Source of the DNA: Thermoproteota archaeon
Lineage (GTDB): Archaea > Thermoproteota > Thermoprotei_A > Sulfolobales > Desulfurococcaceae
Assembly (NCBI GenBank): GCA_013154205.1
Contig: JAADCY010000045.1
Span: 1 to 13,951, forward strand
DNA length: 13,951 nt
Direction of reading: 5' to 3'
The stretch's first letter is position 1. The number at the start of each line of letters is the position of its first letter. Shown here piece after piece: positions 1 to 8,088 of the stretch. A model generated the notes under the pieces. It ran no database searches, was not told where the DNA came from, and saw only the letters and a program-made list of their open reading frames with translations. The translations under genes and the position numbers were made by a program.

Positions 1-1384
1 CATCACCCTTATCCTTTCTCCTCAAAACCTTCTCGACAAACCTATCACGCACAGGCTCATATACTTCCTTGTAGAAGAGCTGGGGATCACGCAGAACCGT
101 CCTAGGAAACCTCTTAACATATTCGACCGCAGCTCTCCATGCCTCCTCAGGATTAATCCCGGCCTCCTCGAATCTCCTCAAGACATAGCGGTCGAAATCC
201 TCGGGCCTCTGCTCAATACCTCCCATAACAAAATATCCTCTTGGCGATACCTGTAGTTTTTCGCCGACCTCCTCGACGCGTTTCAACTCCCCGGTTACCC
301 TGACACCATAAATCCTACCCCTAGGCCTATAAGCCGCAACACCCCTCTTGCCAGGCCCATAGTACTTCGCCCAAGCATAGAATATCGCCCGGTTCAATCC
401 GAAGCTCTTAGCCTTCTCAAGATCACCTGTCAACACATAGTATCGTGCAGCCTGAAGAAGAGCCATCACGGGAAACCGGCCAGGCTCAGAAGCCCTTTCA
501 ATACTGGTAGCTGGTCCCCTAACAGGCTCAGAGACCTCTACTCCAAGCCTAGTCGCTCTGGCTTCTAGGAGACTATGCTTTCTAACCACACCTACATGTC
601 TAACTGCCCTATAGATGAGGTCGTCGAGCCCTCCCCTACAGTATCTCCGCCAAGTACCTGGGTCATGGCGTGGCTGCTTGGGATCACTCCACTCAAGCTT
701 AAAGTTGTCCAGATCTTCAGGCTTGAAGAACACTACTACTTTGTCAAGCCTCCGGTGAAGGCTTAGAGGCGCTGTGAAAACCCTTTTCATAGATACAAGG
801 TTCTCGATCTTGACCAGCCCACCGGATTCCCTGATAACATCTAGTAGTCTAGGCTTCAAAGCATCGAGGACATACTCTACCAGGCAGAAACCGATGTCGA
901 GTGGATGATACTCTTTCAGAGGCTCATCAATGCATTTCTCGTTGAAACGAACATGTATTCCCGCACCGCTCCAAGCGAAATAAGTGCATTCGCTGATATT
1001 GTTCTCCATAATGTATTCTGCGATCACCTTAGCAGCTCTAACAACATAGACATATCTCTTCTCGAGATTCTTCTCTTCGATCAGGTCTATGTCGATGAAA
1101 GGAGTGACGTTTTCCACGTTACCCGTGTATTTATCCATGACGTCTTCTCTTGTCTCGAGATTCTTGAAAATCTCTATGGTTCCATAGATGCTCCTAGGCT
1201 TGATGAAACCGTACCTCTTAATGATACGAGAAACGTCCCCTGGCTTCTTTATTACAAGGGGTTTATCGTTCTCCCATCGAACCCATTTCCTATTCTCCCC
1301 CTCTATACCGACCCATCTCTTCTTAAGATACTCGGCTATCTCCTCCTGTATTCTCGGATCACTATAATACTTCGTCACATCCAA
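1..1384 (-). CDS. Archaeo-eukaryotic primase (AEP)-superfamily protein, PriS-like; 3' end beyond the window
   Basis: The minus-strand frame is open from the left window edge to 1384, giving 461 codons without the stop. The order and form of motifs match archaeal primase small subunits: FIDID at residues 96-100 (two metal-binding Asp, D98 and D100), WSGAGIHVRF at 138-147 (the SGxGxH nucleotide-binding motif) and APLSLHRRLD at 205-214 (compare LPSTLH in PriS). About 250 residues of largely helical, basic sequence follow. It is already longer than a usual PriS (about 330-400 residues), so it may be a second, primase-polymerase-like AEP rather than the replicative subunit. The residue aligning with the third catalytic Asp of Pyrococcus PriS appears to be Ser198. 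I chose TTG at 1384 because GGTGG lies about six bases upstream; GTG at 1378 is an alternative. It lies 62 bases after the DUF72 gene on the same strand, probably co-transcribed. AEP membership is fairly sure; exact role unknown. Confidence 0.75.
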   Translation of the reverse strand, partial: MDVTKYYSDPRIQEEIAEYLKKRWVGIEGENRKWVRWENDKPLVIKKPGDVSRIIKRYGFIKPRSIYGTIEIFKNLETREDVMDKYTGNVENVTPFIDIDLIEEKNLEKRYVYVVRAAKVIAEYIMENNISECTYFAWSGAGIHVRFNEKCIDEPLKEYHPLDIGFCLVEYVLDALKPRLLDVIRESGGLVKIENLVSMKRVFTAPLSLHRRLDKVVVFFKPEDLDNFKLEWSDPKQPRHDPGTWRRYCRGGLDDLIYRAVRHVGVVRKHSLLEARATRLGVEVSEPVRGPATSIERASEPGRFPVMALLQAARYYVLTGDLEKAKSFGLNRAIFYAWAKYYGPGKRGVAAYRPRGRIYGVRVTGELKRVEEVGEKLQVSPRGYFVMGGIEQRPEDFDRYVLRRFEEAGINPEEAWRAAVEYVKRFPRTVLRDPQLFYKEVYEPVRDRFVEKVLRRKDKGD

Positions 1385-1446
1385 AACCGTCCACCATAGA
1401 ATATTATTGTGTATGATCCGATTTAAGCTCGGCAGGAAAGACGAGA

Positions 1447-2148
1447 CTAATGTATTGATTCTTCAAGTATTTTCCTCATCGTCCTAGCATTTGATAACAT
1501 CCAGTGGTTATTATTGAAGAAGACATAGGTTTTCCTGGGCTTTAAAGAAACGATCTTCTCAGCATCTTCTTTCAGCTCTTCCTCGGTATACTCGTGTGCA
1601 TACCAATAGCTCCTACCATGCATTCTGAGGTATACGACGCCGTTGCTGCTCTTTATCCACACACCTATAGGGCTATCGATACTCACAAGAGTTAAACCTA
1701 GATCTCCACAGAGAGAAACTGTATCGTCGTTAAACCAGCTCTCATGCCTGAACTCTACCGCAAGTCTTTCTCCAAGCCCGAATTTCTCGGCGAATCTCCT
1801 GAGCCTATCTATGTTTGCAGGGGTCTTCCTATATGTTGGTGGAAGCTGTAACAGGTAGAAATCGATCTTATCGTCGAGCGGCTGGAAAAGCCTTAAGAAC
1901 TTCTCAAAGGTTGTGTAGGACGAGGTGTTTAACCGCTTATAATGTGTTATTATCCGGTTCACCTTGACAGCCCAGTGTAGACTACCGGATTTACGGGCCC
2001 AGGATCTAACTTGATTAGGGAAGGGGAACCTGTAAAAACTAGCGTTAAGCTCTACCGCGTTCAGTCCTGAGAACCTTATATACCAGTCTAGATTACCCCA
2101 CTTGTTCCAATCATACATCCAACCACTAGTACCAACATATACCTCCAT
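1447..2148 (-). CDS. DUF72 (YecE-like) TIM-barrel protein
   Basis: The 233-residue product has the hallmarks of DUF72 (COG1801): GTSGW at residues 6-10 at the N-terminus, ELNASFYRFP at 33-42, the VEFRHESW stretch at 131-138, and YVFFNNN near the C-terminus. The length is normal for the family (about 230-270). DUF72 proteins are predicted TIM barrels distantly related to sugar-phosphate isomerase/endonuclease IV-type folds; their biochemical role is not established. It starts 11 bases after the stop of the gene ending at 2160, with GTGA upstream of the ATG, and is followed after 62 bases by the primase-like gene, so these three probably form one transcript. No truncation is seen. Family assignment is firm, function unknown. 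Confidence 0.88.
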   Translation of the reverse strand: MEVYVGTSGWMYDWNKWGNLDWYIRFSGLNAVELNASFYRFPFPNQVRSWARKSGSLHWAVKVNRIITHYKRLNTSSYTTFEKFLRLFQPLDDKIDFYLLQLPPTYRKTPANIDRLRRFAEKFGLGERLAVEFRHESWFNDDTVSLCGDLGLTLVSIDSPIGVWIKSSNGVVYLRMHGRSYWYAHEYTEEELKEDAEKIVSLKPRKTYVFFNNNHWMLSNARTMRKILEESIH

Positions 2149-2159
2149 ATATCATCGCT

Positions 2160-2831
2160 TCACGGAGTAGTTGATGCGTCCTCCGGTTTTCTCAACACTT
2201 TCTCGATCTCATCAATGCTTATCCCTAGTTTATCCGATACTCTGCGCATCGCTTGGCGTGAAAGAGAGTCTTCAAGCCTTGAAATGAACTTCCTGGTCTC
2301 CTTATCGAGCCTTAGGGCTTCCTTAACGGCTTCTCTAACACTTGAATCGAGAGGAAACGTCTTCTCCGCCTCGATGATCAATATTTTCTCCTCGGGTAGA
2401 ACCTCTACCGTGTAACCATATTTCTCAGCGTGCTTGGCCGCTATGAGTGAATAGAGGCCTAACGGCATCCACGCCTTATAGGCGTACTCGTACCCTATGA
2501 TAGTCTTCTCTATATAGATATGCCCTTTCCCCTCGTCACGCCAAATTGTGAGATTATCGTAGAACTCGAGGCCTTCAACCTTATAGGTATAGCTCTCCTT
2601 CTCGATAACGGCTAATGGCATGACCTCCATTATTACGGGCTCTCCATTCACTGTTTTGAAAGGAAGATCTAGGAATTTCATCTTCATAACGGTTCGGAGT
2701 GGTATGAAGACGTGTATATGGTTTTCATCGACTACTTCGGCGGGATATTTTTTCCTACGTACCTTGACGTATTTCAGAGTCTTGTCGATCTCTATTGTGC
2801 GTTGCTCCATAGATCTTTCACCCAGCTCCAT
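2160..2831 (-). CDS. Hypothetical protein, first gene of the DUF72-primase operon
   Basis: I do not recognise this 223-residue protein. It is soluble, with no signal peptide or membrane segment. Residues 14-115 look beta-rich (alternating hydrophobic strands). Residues 160-215 are helical and end in a segment (about 190-213, RQAMRRVSDKLGISIDEIEKVL) that could form a helix-turn-helix-like or small helical-hairpin unit; this is an impression, not a match. Two starts compete. ATG at 2831 sits about 26 bases from a TTTTAAG TATA-like element (2854-2860), which would suit a leaderless transcript. The internal ATG at 2810 (residue 8) has a good GGTGA site seven bases before it and may be the main start. 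It heads the run leading into DUF72 and the primase-like gene. Coding status is supported by length, codon use and tight spacing to DUF72. Confidence 0.75.
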   Translation of the reverse strand: MELGERSMEQRTIEIDKTLKYVKVRRKKYPAEVVDENHIHVFIPLRTVMKMKFLDLPFKTVNGEPVIMEVMPLAVIEKESYTYKVEGLEFYDNLTIWRDEGKGHIYIEKTIIGYEYAYKAWMPLGLYSLIAAKHAEKYGYTVEVLPEEKILIIEAEKTFPLDSSVREAVKEALRLDKETRKFISRLEDSLSRQAMRRVSDKLGISIDEIEKVLRKPEDASTTP

Positions 2832-2853
2832 TACAGTGTTGAGAAGATAAGGG

Positions 2854-2860
2854 CTTAAAA
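2854..2860 (-). promoter_or_regulatory. TATA-like element of the hypothetical-DUF72-primase operon
   Basis: TTTTAAG on the minus strand lies about 26 bases before ATG 2831, the usual archaeal TATA-to-transcription-start distance. Transcription would begin at or next to that ATG, leaving a roughly 21-base leader before the second ATG at 2810. Confidence 0.45.
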
Positions 2861-2870
2861 TAATTACAAC

Positions 2871-2938
2871 GCCTGCTTCATCGGCTCCAAGCCTCTACGC
2901 GAGGCCTCGGTCCACATCAGCGGTTCGGTGGATCAGGC
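2871..2938. ncRNA. Candidate structured RNA: GC-rich intergenic element
   Basis: This stretch is markedly GC-rich inside an AT-rich intergenic gap, a common sign of RNA genes in hyperthermophiles. Three perfect 5-bp helices can form at once as a three-way junction: GCCTG (2871-2875) with CAGGC (2934-2938) closes the element; GCCTC (2891-2895) pairs with GAGGC (2901-2905) around a five-base loop; TCCAC (2911-2915) pairs with GTGGA (2928-2932). It does not fit a tRNA (wrong arm and loop sizes, no T-loop) and I find no C/D boxes or ACA box, so class and strand are open. It could also be a structured 3' UTR of the gene ending at 2972. Confidence 0.3.
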
Positions 2939-2971
2939 CCTTCTTCATAAAAAATCTATTTGTCATTGATA

Positions 2972-3517
2972 CTATTTAATTTCAACCACTTCATCGATAT
3001 CAATGATCTCATCGCTACCTAGGAGTTCTTCCCCGATCTTCTTCCTCCAACCTCTACTTCTCGCTATGTTGTCGGCACTAGAGAGGATAGCGAATGCTTT
3101 CAGGGCATATGGGATTTCGTCGGGGAATGTCTTGCGTGGATCACTATTTCTTATCAAGTCAAGATTATCGTTAACCCATGGGCAGCTACCGCTTACACGT
3201 AGGGTGTTATCGCCCCAGCCTATAATTAATGGGAACATCTTACATGCTAGGGGCTTATCTCTATGTATGGAGCATTTATGGCCGGAGAGGAATGGGCATA
3301 CACCCTTTATAATCCATTTGTAGAGCAGAACATATGCTCGGCCACCGCCAATGTATCCAGCATAGGGCTTGAAATCGAGTCTCCCGATCCCTTTATCCAT
3401 AGCTAGATGTTCTAACAATCTCTTCTCCCATGGGAATACAAGCGGTGAATCTTCGATATTATTAAATGTACAGCACTCCTTACCGCATATTATGAGGCAT
3501 CGGAACCTTGTATCCAT
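2972..3517 (-). CDS. YkgJ-family cysteine-cluster protein (putative Zn/Fe-binding)
   Basis: The 181-residue product has the pattern of the YkgJ/UPF0153 family (putative zinc- or iron-chelating domain): C7-x3-C11-x3-C15-C16 at the N-terminus, then CPFLSGHKCSIHRDKPLACKMFP at about 74-96, matching the family's C-x-F-L...C-x-I-(Y/H)-x-x-R/K-P-x-x-C-x-x-F-P signature, and a further Cys at 112. Some family members are suggested to modify or bind metal, but no general reaction is established. The start is fixed by a GGTGAT site that overlaps the stop codon of the upstream UPF0210 gene, eight bases before the ATG; the intergenic gap is only nine bases, so translation is probably coupled. The last ~25 residues are acidic. 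Family call is good; substrate unknown. Confidence 0.85.
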   Translation of the reverse strand: MDTRFRCLIICGKECCTFNNIEDSPLVFPWEKRLLEHLAMDKGIGRLDFKPYAGYIGGGRAYVLLYKWIIKGVCPFLSGHKCSIHRDKPLACKMFPLIIGWGDNTLRVSGSCPWVNDNLDLIRNSDPRKTFPDEIPYALKAFAILSSADNIARSRGWRKKIGEELLGSDEIIDIDEVVEIK

Positions 3518-3526
3518 CCGGAAATA

Positions 3527-4606
3527 TCACCTATAGGGTATTATGCATGGACTGCCGAATTTTCCAAGCCTAACCTTTGAGCCGGGGCTACCGTTTACCG
3601 GTATGACTCTGATCCCCATGGGCCTCTTCTTAGTGAGCCAGACAGTATAGGTATCAAGTATAAAGTTCGCCAGCTGATCCCTGTCTGCAGGAACAACCAG
3701 CATATCAGGCCCAGCCATACAGACTGTCGAGCCTAGCAGAAAGTCCTGGGCCCTTATCCTTCCCTGGCATCCCGCGTCGATTAAAACCTTGTCCTCCGCA
3801 TATGGTAACATTACCTCGTTGAACCCTGTAACCCAAGCTATATGGGCTGCCAGCTCAGATATGATCTTGTTGACGAAGCGGATCGCACTAAGGAACCCAG
3901 GCTCGAATAATCCAGTCTTAGATATACTCATGATGAGCTTTGCGGTACTATCATTCATCCATGGCGAAAGACTTAGATCAGCGAAGACCGTGTACCCCAT
4001 AGACCTGACCAGGGATAATGGTCTCTCAAGCATGTCTACGAAGTCCTCAAACCTGAGCTCTTTACGTATATGCTTCTCCATCAAGTCATTATAGAGATAC
4101 CCTAAACCAAAGCTCCAGCCCATAGCATAGCTAGTGCTGTCCGGGAAGTACGGAGTCCTTATAGGCTCATTATGTATGGCTACACCGACACGGGTTGCGA
4201 GTACCGGGTCACGGGAAGATGCTTCATGAACTATCCTACTCGCAGTCCGGGAGGCCTCTAAGGGGCTCCGGGTAAGGCCGTGGAGCGGTACATAGTATCC
4301 TTTCTCCGCTAGGTCGGCGACCAGCTTAGGAGAGGCCGCCATTATCTCTAAGCCGCCTACCGAGACCAGTATATTACGTGGGGGATCAGGTAGTAGTGAT
4401 GGGAGGTGCTTATACACGTCTATAGGAGGCTTAGGCAGAGATACCCTCATAGTCCAGACATCGTAACCATTATTTTTCAGATAGTCTCGAACCTCGCCAA
4501 GCCTCACAAGCGCTTCGTCGAACAGCTCGGCTATCGAGCCCTTACTACACTCTTCCGGGAAAGGAGCGAAGATTGTGAGTGCTCTTATCTTCAAAACCGC
4601 CACCAC
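3527..4606 (-). CDS. UPF0210/DUF711 family protein
   Basis: The 359-residue protein matches UPF0210/DUF711 (COG2848): the N-terminal KIRALTIFAP block at residues 6-15, the diagnostic TPYFPDSTSYAMGWSFGLGY at 151-170, the DFLLGSTVCMAGPDMLVVP region at 288-306, and a C-terminal KRPMGIRVIPVNGSPG block at 327-342. The family is widespread and resembles the pyruvate-formate-lyase/glycyl-radical barrel fold in some classifications, but its activity is unknown. Length is slightly short of bacterial members (about 450), as in archaeal ones. Start choice is open. GTG at 4606 is about 24 bases from a TATA-like TATTTAA and could be leaderless; the TTG at 4594 has GGTGG five bases upstream and would give LKIRALTIF, closer to the family N-terminus. 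It is followed by the cysteine-cluster gene in an operon. Confidence 0.87.
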   Translation of the reverse strand: MVAVLKIRALTIFAPFPEECSKGSIAELFDEALVRLGEVRDYLKNNGYDVWTMRVSLPKPPIDVYKHLPSLLPDPPRNILVSVGGLEIMAASPKLVADLAEKGYYVPLHGLTRSPLEASRTASRIVHEASSRDPVLATRVGVAIHNEPIRTPYFPDSTSYAMGWSFGLGYLYNDLMEKHIRKELRFEDFVDMLERPLSLVRSMGYTVFADLSLSPWMNDSTAKLIMSISKTGLFEPGFLSAIRFVNKIISELAAHIAWVTGFNEVMLPYAEDKVLIDAGCQGRIRAQDFLLGSTVCMAGPDMLVVPADRDQLANFILDTYTVWLTKKRPMGIRVIPVNGSPGSKVRLGKFGSPCIIPYR

Positions 4607-4638
4607 TGTAGAACTACAGAGATTCGTTAAATAATAAT
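4606..4638. promoter_or_regulatory. Divergent promoter with inverted repeat
   Basis: The ~50 bases between the divergent starts at 4606 (minus) and 4657 (plus) contain one AT-rich core, GTTAAATAATAAT at 4626-4638. It is placed about 24-26 bases from both start codons, suiting leaderless transcripts in both directions. Between this core and the minus-strand start lies an inverted repeat, CTGTAG-AA-CTACAG (4606-4619), where a repressor could block initiation. The TATA role is inferred from spacing. Confidence 0.45.
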
Positions 4639-4656
4639 GTTTGTAACACTATCCAT

Positions 4657-5187
4657 GTGGGGAAAGTCTTGCAGCTAATAGGTGTCGCCAATAAGATAGT
4701 GTTTATACATGATGATTTCATATATGCCTCGGTCGCTGCTGGCCAGCTATACCGGGAGCTACCATCCTTGATCCTTAGAAGCACGGATGATAAAACGTTT
4801 AACAATACATTGTTCAAGCACGTTCTCGACATATTAGGCGAGGAAAAAATAAGGGCAAAAGACCTCTACGGCCCCTCAAGTAAAGACATGGATAGCGGGC
4901 TCAAAGGATTCATAAAAGAATATGATTCGGCGAGGCCTTCATCATCGATAGAATACTGTCTAAGGGGATTGCCCCGAGAAGTACTCGTAGATCTAATATC
5001 AAGGGATTATGTATGGATCGTACCCTATGACAATATAGAATCAGTCAAGACAAGGAAGATCGGCCAACATCGAGTAATAGAGATAATCTACTTATGCCCC
5101 TTCACAGGCATGAGGAAAGCGCTCAGAATACTGTACAATGATGAATTCTATAGCCTCTTGAATGAGCTAATGGGTGAGAAGAAATGA
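4657..5187 (+). CDS. Hypothetical protein, possible PH-like C-terminal domain
   Basis: This 176-residue protein is not one I recognise. It has no signal peptide or membrane helix. The first ~110 residues are mixed helix and strand. Residues 113-176 (VDLISRDYVWIVPYDNIESV, then a basic turn, a strand VIEIIYLC, a strand LRILYND and a final helix FYSLLNELM) have the strand-strand-strand-helix look of small PH/GRAM-like domains; this is a visual impression only. The GTG start has no Shine-Dalgarno site but lies about 25 bases after a TATA-like core, so it is probably leaderless; no earlier start exists in frame. Its stop overlaps the next gene's start (ATGA), so the pair is almost certainly one operon and may act as partners. 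Confidence 0.7.
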   Translation: MGKVLQLIGVANKIVFIHDDFIYASVAAGQLYRELPSLILRSTDDKTFNNTLFKHVLDILGEEKIRAKDLYGPSSKDMDSGLKGFIKEYDSARPSSSIEYCLRGLPREVLVDLISRDYVWIVPYDNIESVKTRKIGQHRVIEIIYLCPFTGMRKALRILYNDEFYSLLNELMGEKK

Positions 5188-6308
5188 GCCTACCCGCGGA
5201 TCTGGTAAAGCCGCCCTATACGCGTGAAAGGATAGACGAGATCCTAAATGAGATCACGAGGCTCGGTCCTAACAGGCGATCAGAGGCACTTGCCGGCTTA
5301 TCACTGATCATTGACAGGCAGGAGGCGTCGAGAGAAATATACTTGTTAGGCATAAAAGGCGAACTAGCGGATATAGGGGAGAAATACATTGATAAACTAC
5401 CACTAAGCCTCTGCCCCCAAGTCTTTAAGTCATCGCTAATCTCTCTCCTAGTTAAGAAGATAAAGAAGCCCATACCAGTGGCTTCCCTAGAGGATTCACT
5501 GAGGAGAATACATGGATATATGACATATATGAATCCGCTCGCGATTCTCTACATATTATGGAAAAACCCTGAGGGAGCTAAGAACTATTTCGCAGAAATC
5601 ATAAGCAAGAACATATTGGTGGATCTAGCAAACCCTGATCTAAGATACACTGTCATCTACAGGGATATACTAGTAGCCTTATCCCCGATACTATCGGTAG
5701 AATTATTCAAGAAATACTATGAGCCAGCAGGTATACCCGATGAAGCGCTCGAGGCTGCTGAAGAAATAGGTGGGAAGAAACTCGATGAACTTCTCGCCCT
5801 AGCTCTTAGATCATACCTCAGAATACTAGTATCAGTAACACAGGTGCTAAGATCGGCTGCCAAGGCAGAAGATTACCTCGAGAACATGAAGCTAGAGACC
5901 TCAGGCCTCATAAAGTATAGGGAGATCCTGGGAAAACTTGTCAAGACAAGCAAGAACTTAATGCAGACAAGCCTAGATACACTGACCGTGAGGCCTGAGG
6001 AAAAGACTGCGAAATCCTTGGCCGAGATAGTGGCAGTGGCACTACGGAGAACAAGTGATCCTGAAGACTACAGGATAGCCTTGAATCTCCTATTGGAGGC
6101 AAGCCTTGCACCACCTGATCTCGTAGAGGGATTAAACTCTATACTCGGGAGAATATCCGAGCTACTGGAGACCATTAATAGAGAGGAACTATCAAAGCTC
6201 TGTAGCTCTAGGAAAGGAAGACTACTCATAGAAAGGCTATCTAGGCACAGCGATAAAAAATGGATATCCAAACTTGGGATCAACTGGACGGATCTATGTA
6301 GGAGCTAG
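5184..6308 (+). CDS. Hypothetical all-helical protein
   Basis: The 374-residue product is strongly helical from end to end, rich in Leu, Ala, Glu and Lys with amphipathic repeats, and has no membrane segment or signal peptide; it could be an alpha-solenoid (HEAT/TPR-like) scaffold, but no repeat consensus is clear enough to name. I recognise no catalytic motif. The ATG at 5184 shares bases with the stop of the upstream gene (ATGA) and has GGTGA six bases upstream, so translation is coupled. Its TAG stop (6306-6308) shares the palindrome CTAG with the stop of the convergent mannosidase pseudogene (6305-6307), leaving no intergenic space. With the upstream gene it forms a two-gene unit of unknown role, divergent from UPF0210. 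Confidence 0.72.
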   Translation: MSLPADLVKPPYTRERIDEILNEITRLGPNRRSEALAGLSLIIDRQEASREIYLLGIKGELADIGEKYIDKLPLSLCPQVFKSSLISLLVKKIKKPIPVASLEDSLRRIHGYMTYMNPLAILYILWKNPEGAKNYFAEIISKNILVDLANPDLRYTVIYRDILVALSPILSVELFKKYYEPAGIPDEALEAAEEIGGKKLDELLALALRSYLRILVSVTQVLRSAAKAEDYLENMKLETSGLIKYREILGKLVKTSKNLMQTSLDTLTVRPEEKTAKSLAEIVAVALRRTSDPEDYRIALNLLLEASLAPPDLVEGLNSILGRISELLETINREELSKLCSSRKGRLLIERLSRHSDKKWISKLGINWTDLCRS

Positions 6309-6616
6309 TGTTTCTCCAGAACCAGTGTTTTAACCTCAAATCCTCTCAATGAGACCTTATTATCCCTTATTTTGCACAGATTATTGCCCAGTAGATCAGT
6401 CGTACCGATTACCCTGTAATCACCTGTTATCATTACTTCTCTCTCCGAGGGGAATGGATTGTATATGTTGGCATAGACCTTGTCTTCTCTGACTGTGATC
6501 CCAGTTATTACGGTGTGTTTCTCCGGCTCAACCGAGATAGTCTTTTCTCCTAGCAATGATTTACCAGGCAGGATTTTCACAGGGCTCCATAGCTCGTAGC
6601 CTACGATCGGCACCAT
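6305..6616 (-). pseudogene. Alpha-mannosidase fragment: C-terminal beta domain
   Basis: This 103-codon piece continues the GH38 reading after the frameshift at 6700-6702 and ends with LRGFEVKTLVLEKH, like the L-R-P-F-E-I-K-T-L tail of GH38 enzymes. The true segment extends upstream of the ATG at 6616 to about 6699 through IIYHLYPHRGDTWES. It could be translated alone only as a meaningless fragment. Confidence 0.8.
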
Positions 6617-6657
6617 TGACTCCCAAGTATCGCCTCTATGAGGGTAGAGATGATATA

Positions 6658-8055
6658 TTATCCTAAACTCCCCGATACCACTATGTGGATCGGGACGATG
6701 GGTGCTTTATGGAGGGTCAAACCTATCTTGTCGCCGAACACGGTGTAGCCATGCTTATGTAGGGATATAATAGCTAATCCTTTCTCTCCATCACTAAGAT
6801 CCATCCATCTCAGCGCTGGAACCTCGTACAGGAGAGCATATTTCTTCGGATCATCGGGCATTGTGGGCCTAGATACAGCACCGAAAGGTATCTCGAACCA
6901 TGCTTTATCGGTCCATATATCTGGTTCGAACCATGATCTAAGATATCTCAGCCTATCCCTCCAGTCCAGATCGATATCTATTCTAACGAGTGGAGAGCCG
7001 CTAAAGAGGCAGATCCTCATCCTAACAACTGATCTACCGGTTTTCTTGGAGAATTCTACACACGCGGCTCCTCCACTATTCGACAATATCTTGGGCTTAT
7101 CGAGGGGTTCTAAGGGCTGGCCATTCATAAGTCCTGAGGGATCTAGCTCCCAAGCATCGAACATCGGCGGCCTATCCAGATGAACTAGCAGGAGATTGCT
7201 GGGCTCGTTGAGATAATTAGTGCCATGATCATCTTTTAAGCTAAGTATTTCGCCTGTGAGGGATAATTTTAGCTCTAAGTATTCGTTACCCATAGTTATG
7301 GCGTCGGCTATATCGAGATAAGCTTCTCCACTATTTACAGGTTCCCCAGCTATGGACCAAGTTGCCCCAATGCCTTGTATAGGCATAGTCTTCACTAGGT
7401 ATTCTTCCCACCCGATCGGTGTACAATACTCTATTTTCTCGCCACCAATACACTTATCTGTAACAATAACTAGCCCCGGACGCGTCCATGGCAGGTCATT
7501 ATAGAGCGTAATGCCTTCCCCAGCGCCTGCAATGTTTCTTTTTATGATCTCTTCCGCCGAACTAATTACTTCCTCAAGATCTTTTCTAGCCTCGTGATAT
7601 GTTTCAGGAATGCTAGTGCCAGGCAACACATCGTGAAATGTGTGTAGGAGAAGCTTCTTCCATAAATAGTCGGGTCCTTTCTTCTTAGTCAGGGCCTCTG
7701 CTATCTCGGCGCTCCTGAGAAATGCTTCGGCCTTGGCGACGAGGTCTTTGATCAAGTGGTTCGTTGTGAGTGTCCCCTTATGGATCTCGAGGAGGAGATC
7801 ATCGGTGACGACAGGTAGTTTGTCGCGGTGATCCATATAGGCTTTTACCACTTCATCTTTATCAATCTCCTTAATCTTATTGTTTAAGCCGAGTAATTGA
7901 TCCCTGTATATCATCATCTCCCATGTAGGCCCTCCGCCTCCATCGCTGTAGCCGTAGGGCATTATCAATGGTATTTCAACAGGCACATTTGATTTCTCAT
8001 CATATTCGAGCAGGTGTTTAGGCGTTAATACTTCGGCGTAATTAGTGGGTATCAC
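6658..8055 (-). pseudogene. Alpha-mannosidase fragment: catalytic C-half and beta domains
   Basis: The 465-codon segment is in the same frame as the 8763-8089 piece. It begins after the in-frame TGA; the apparent GTG start at 8055 is simply the first start-like codon and IPTNY is internal sequence. It holds LLLHTFHDVLPGTSIPETYHEA (about 131-152), matching the conserved GH38 H-x-x-H-D-V-L-P-G element that supplies a zinc ligand, then the central beta domains. The final 8 or so residues before its TAA are out of frame: from 6700 the frame shifts to read RPDPHSGIGEF and then IIYHLYPHRGD, the expected GH38 sequence. Confidence 0.85.
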
Positions 8056-8088
8056 GAATACAGGGATCTCTGAGCCGTCTACGCCTCT

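Noticed and set aside
575..1399. Plus-strand open frames at 575-766 and 905-1399
   Set aside because: They lie antisense to a 461-codon minus-strand frame with clear primase motifs, and their translations show no family features.
2871..2940. tRNA or C/D-box RNA in the GC-rich element
   Set aside because: Arms and loops do not fit a tRNA, there is no T-loop, and no properly ordered C and D boxes exist on either strand.
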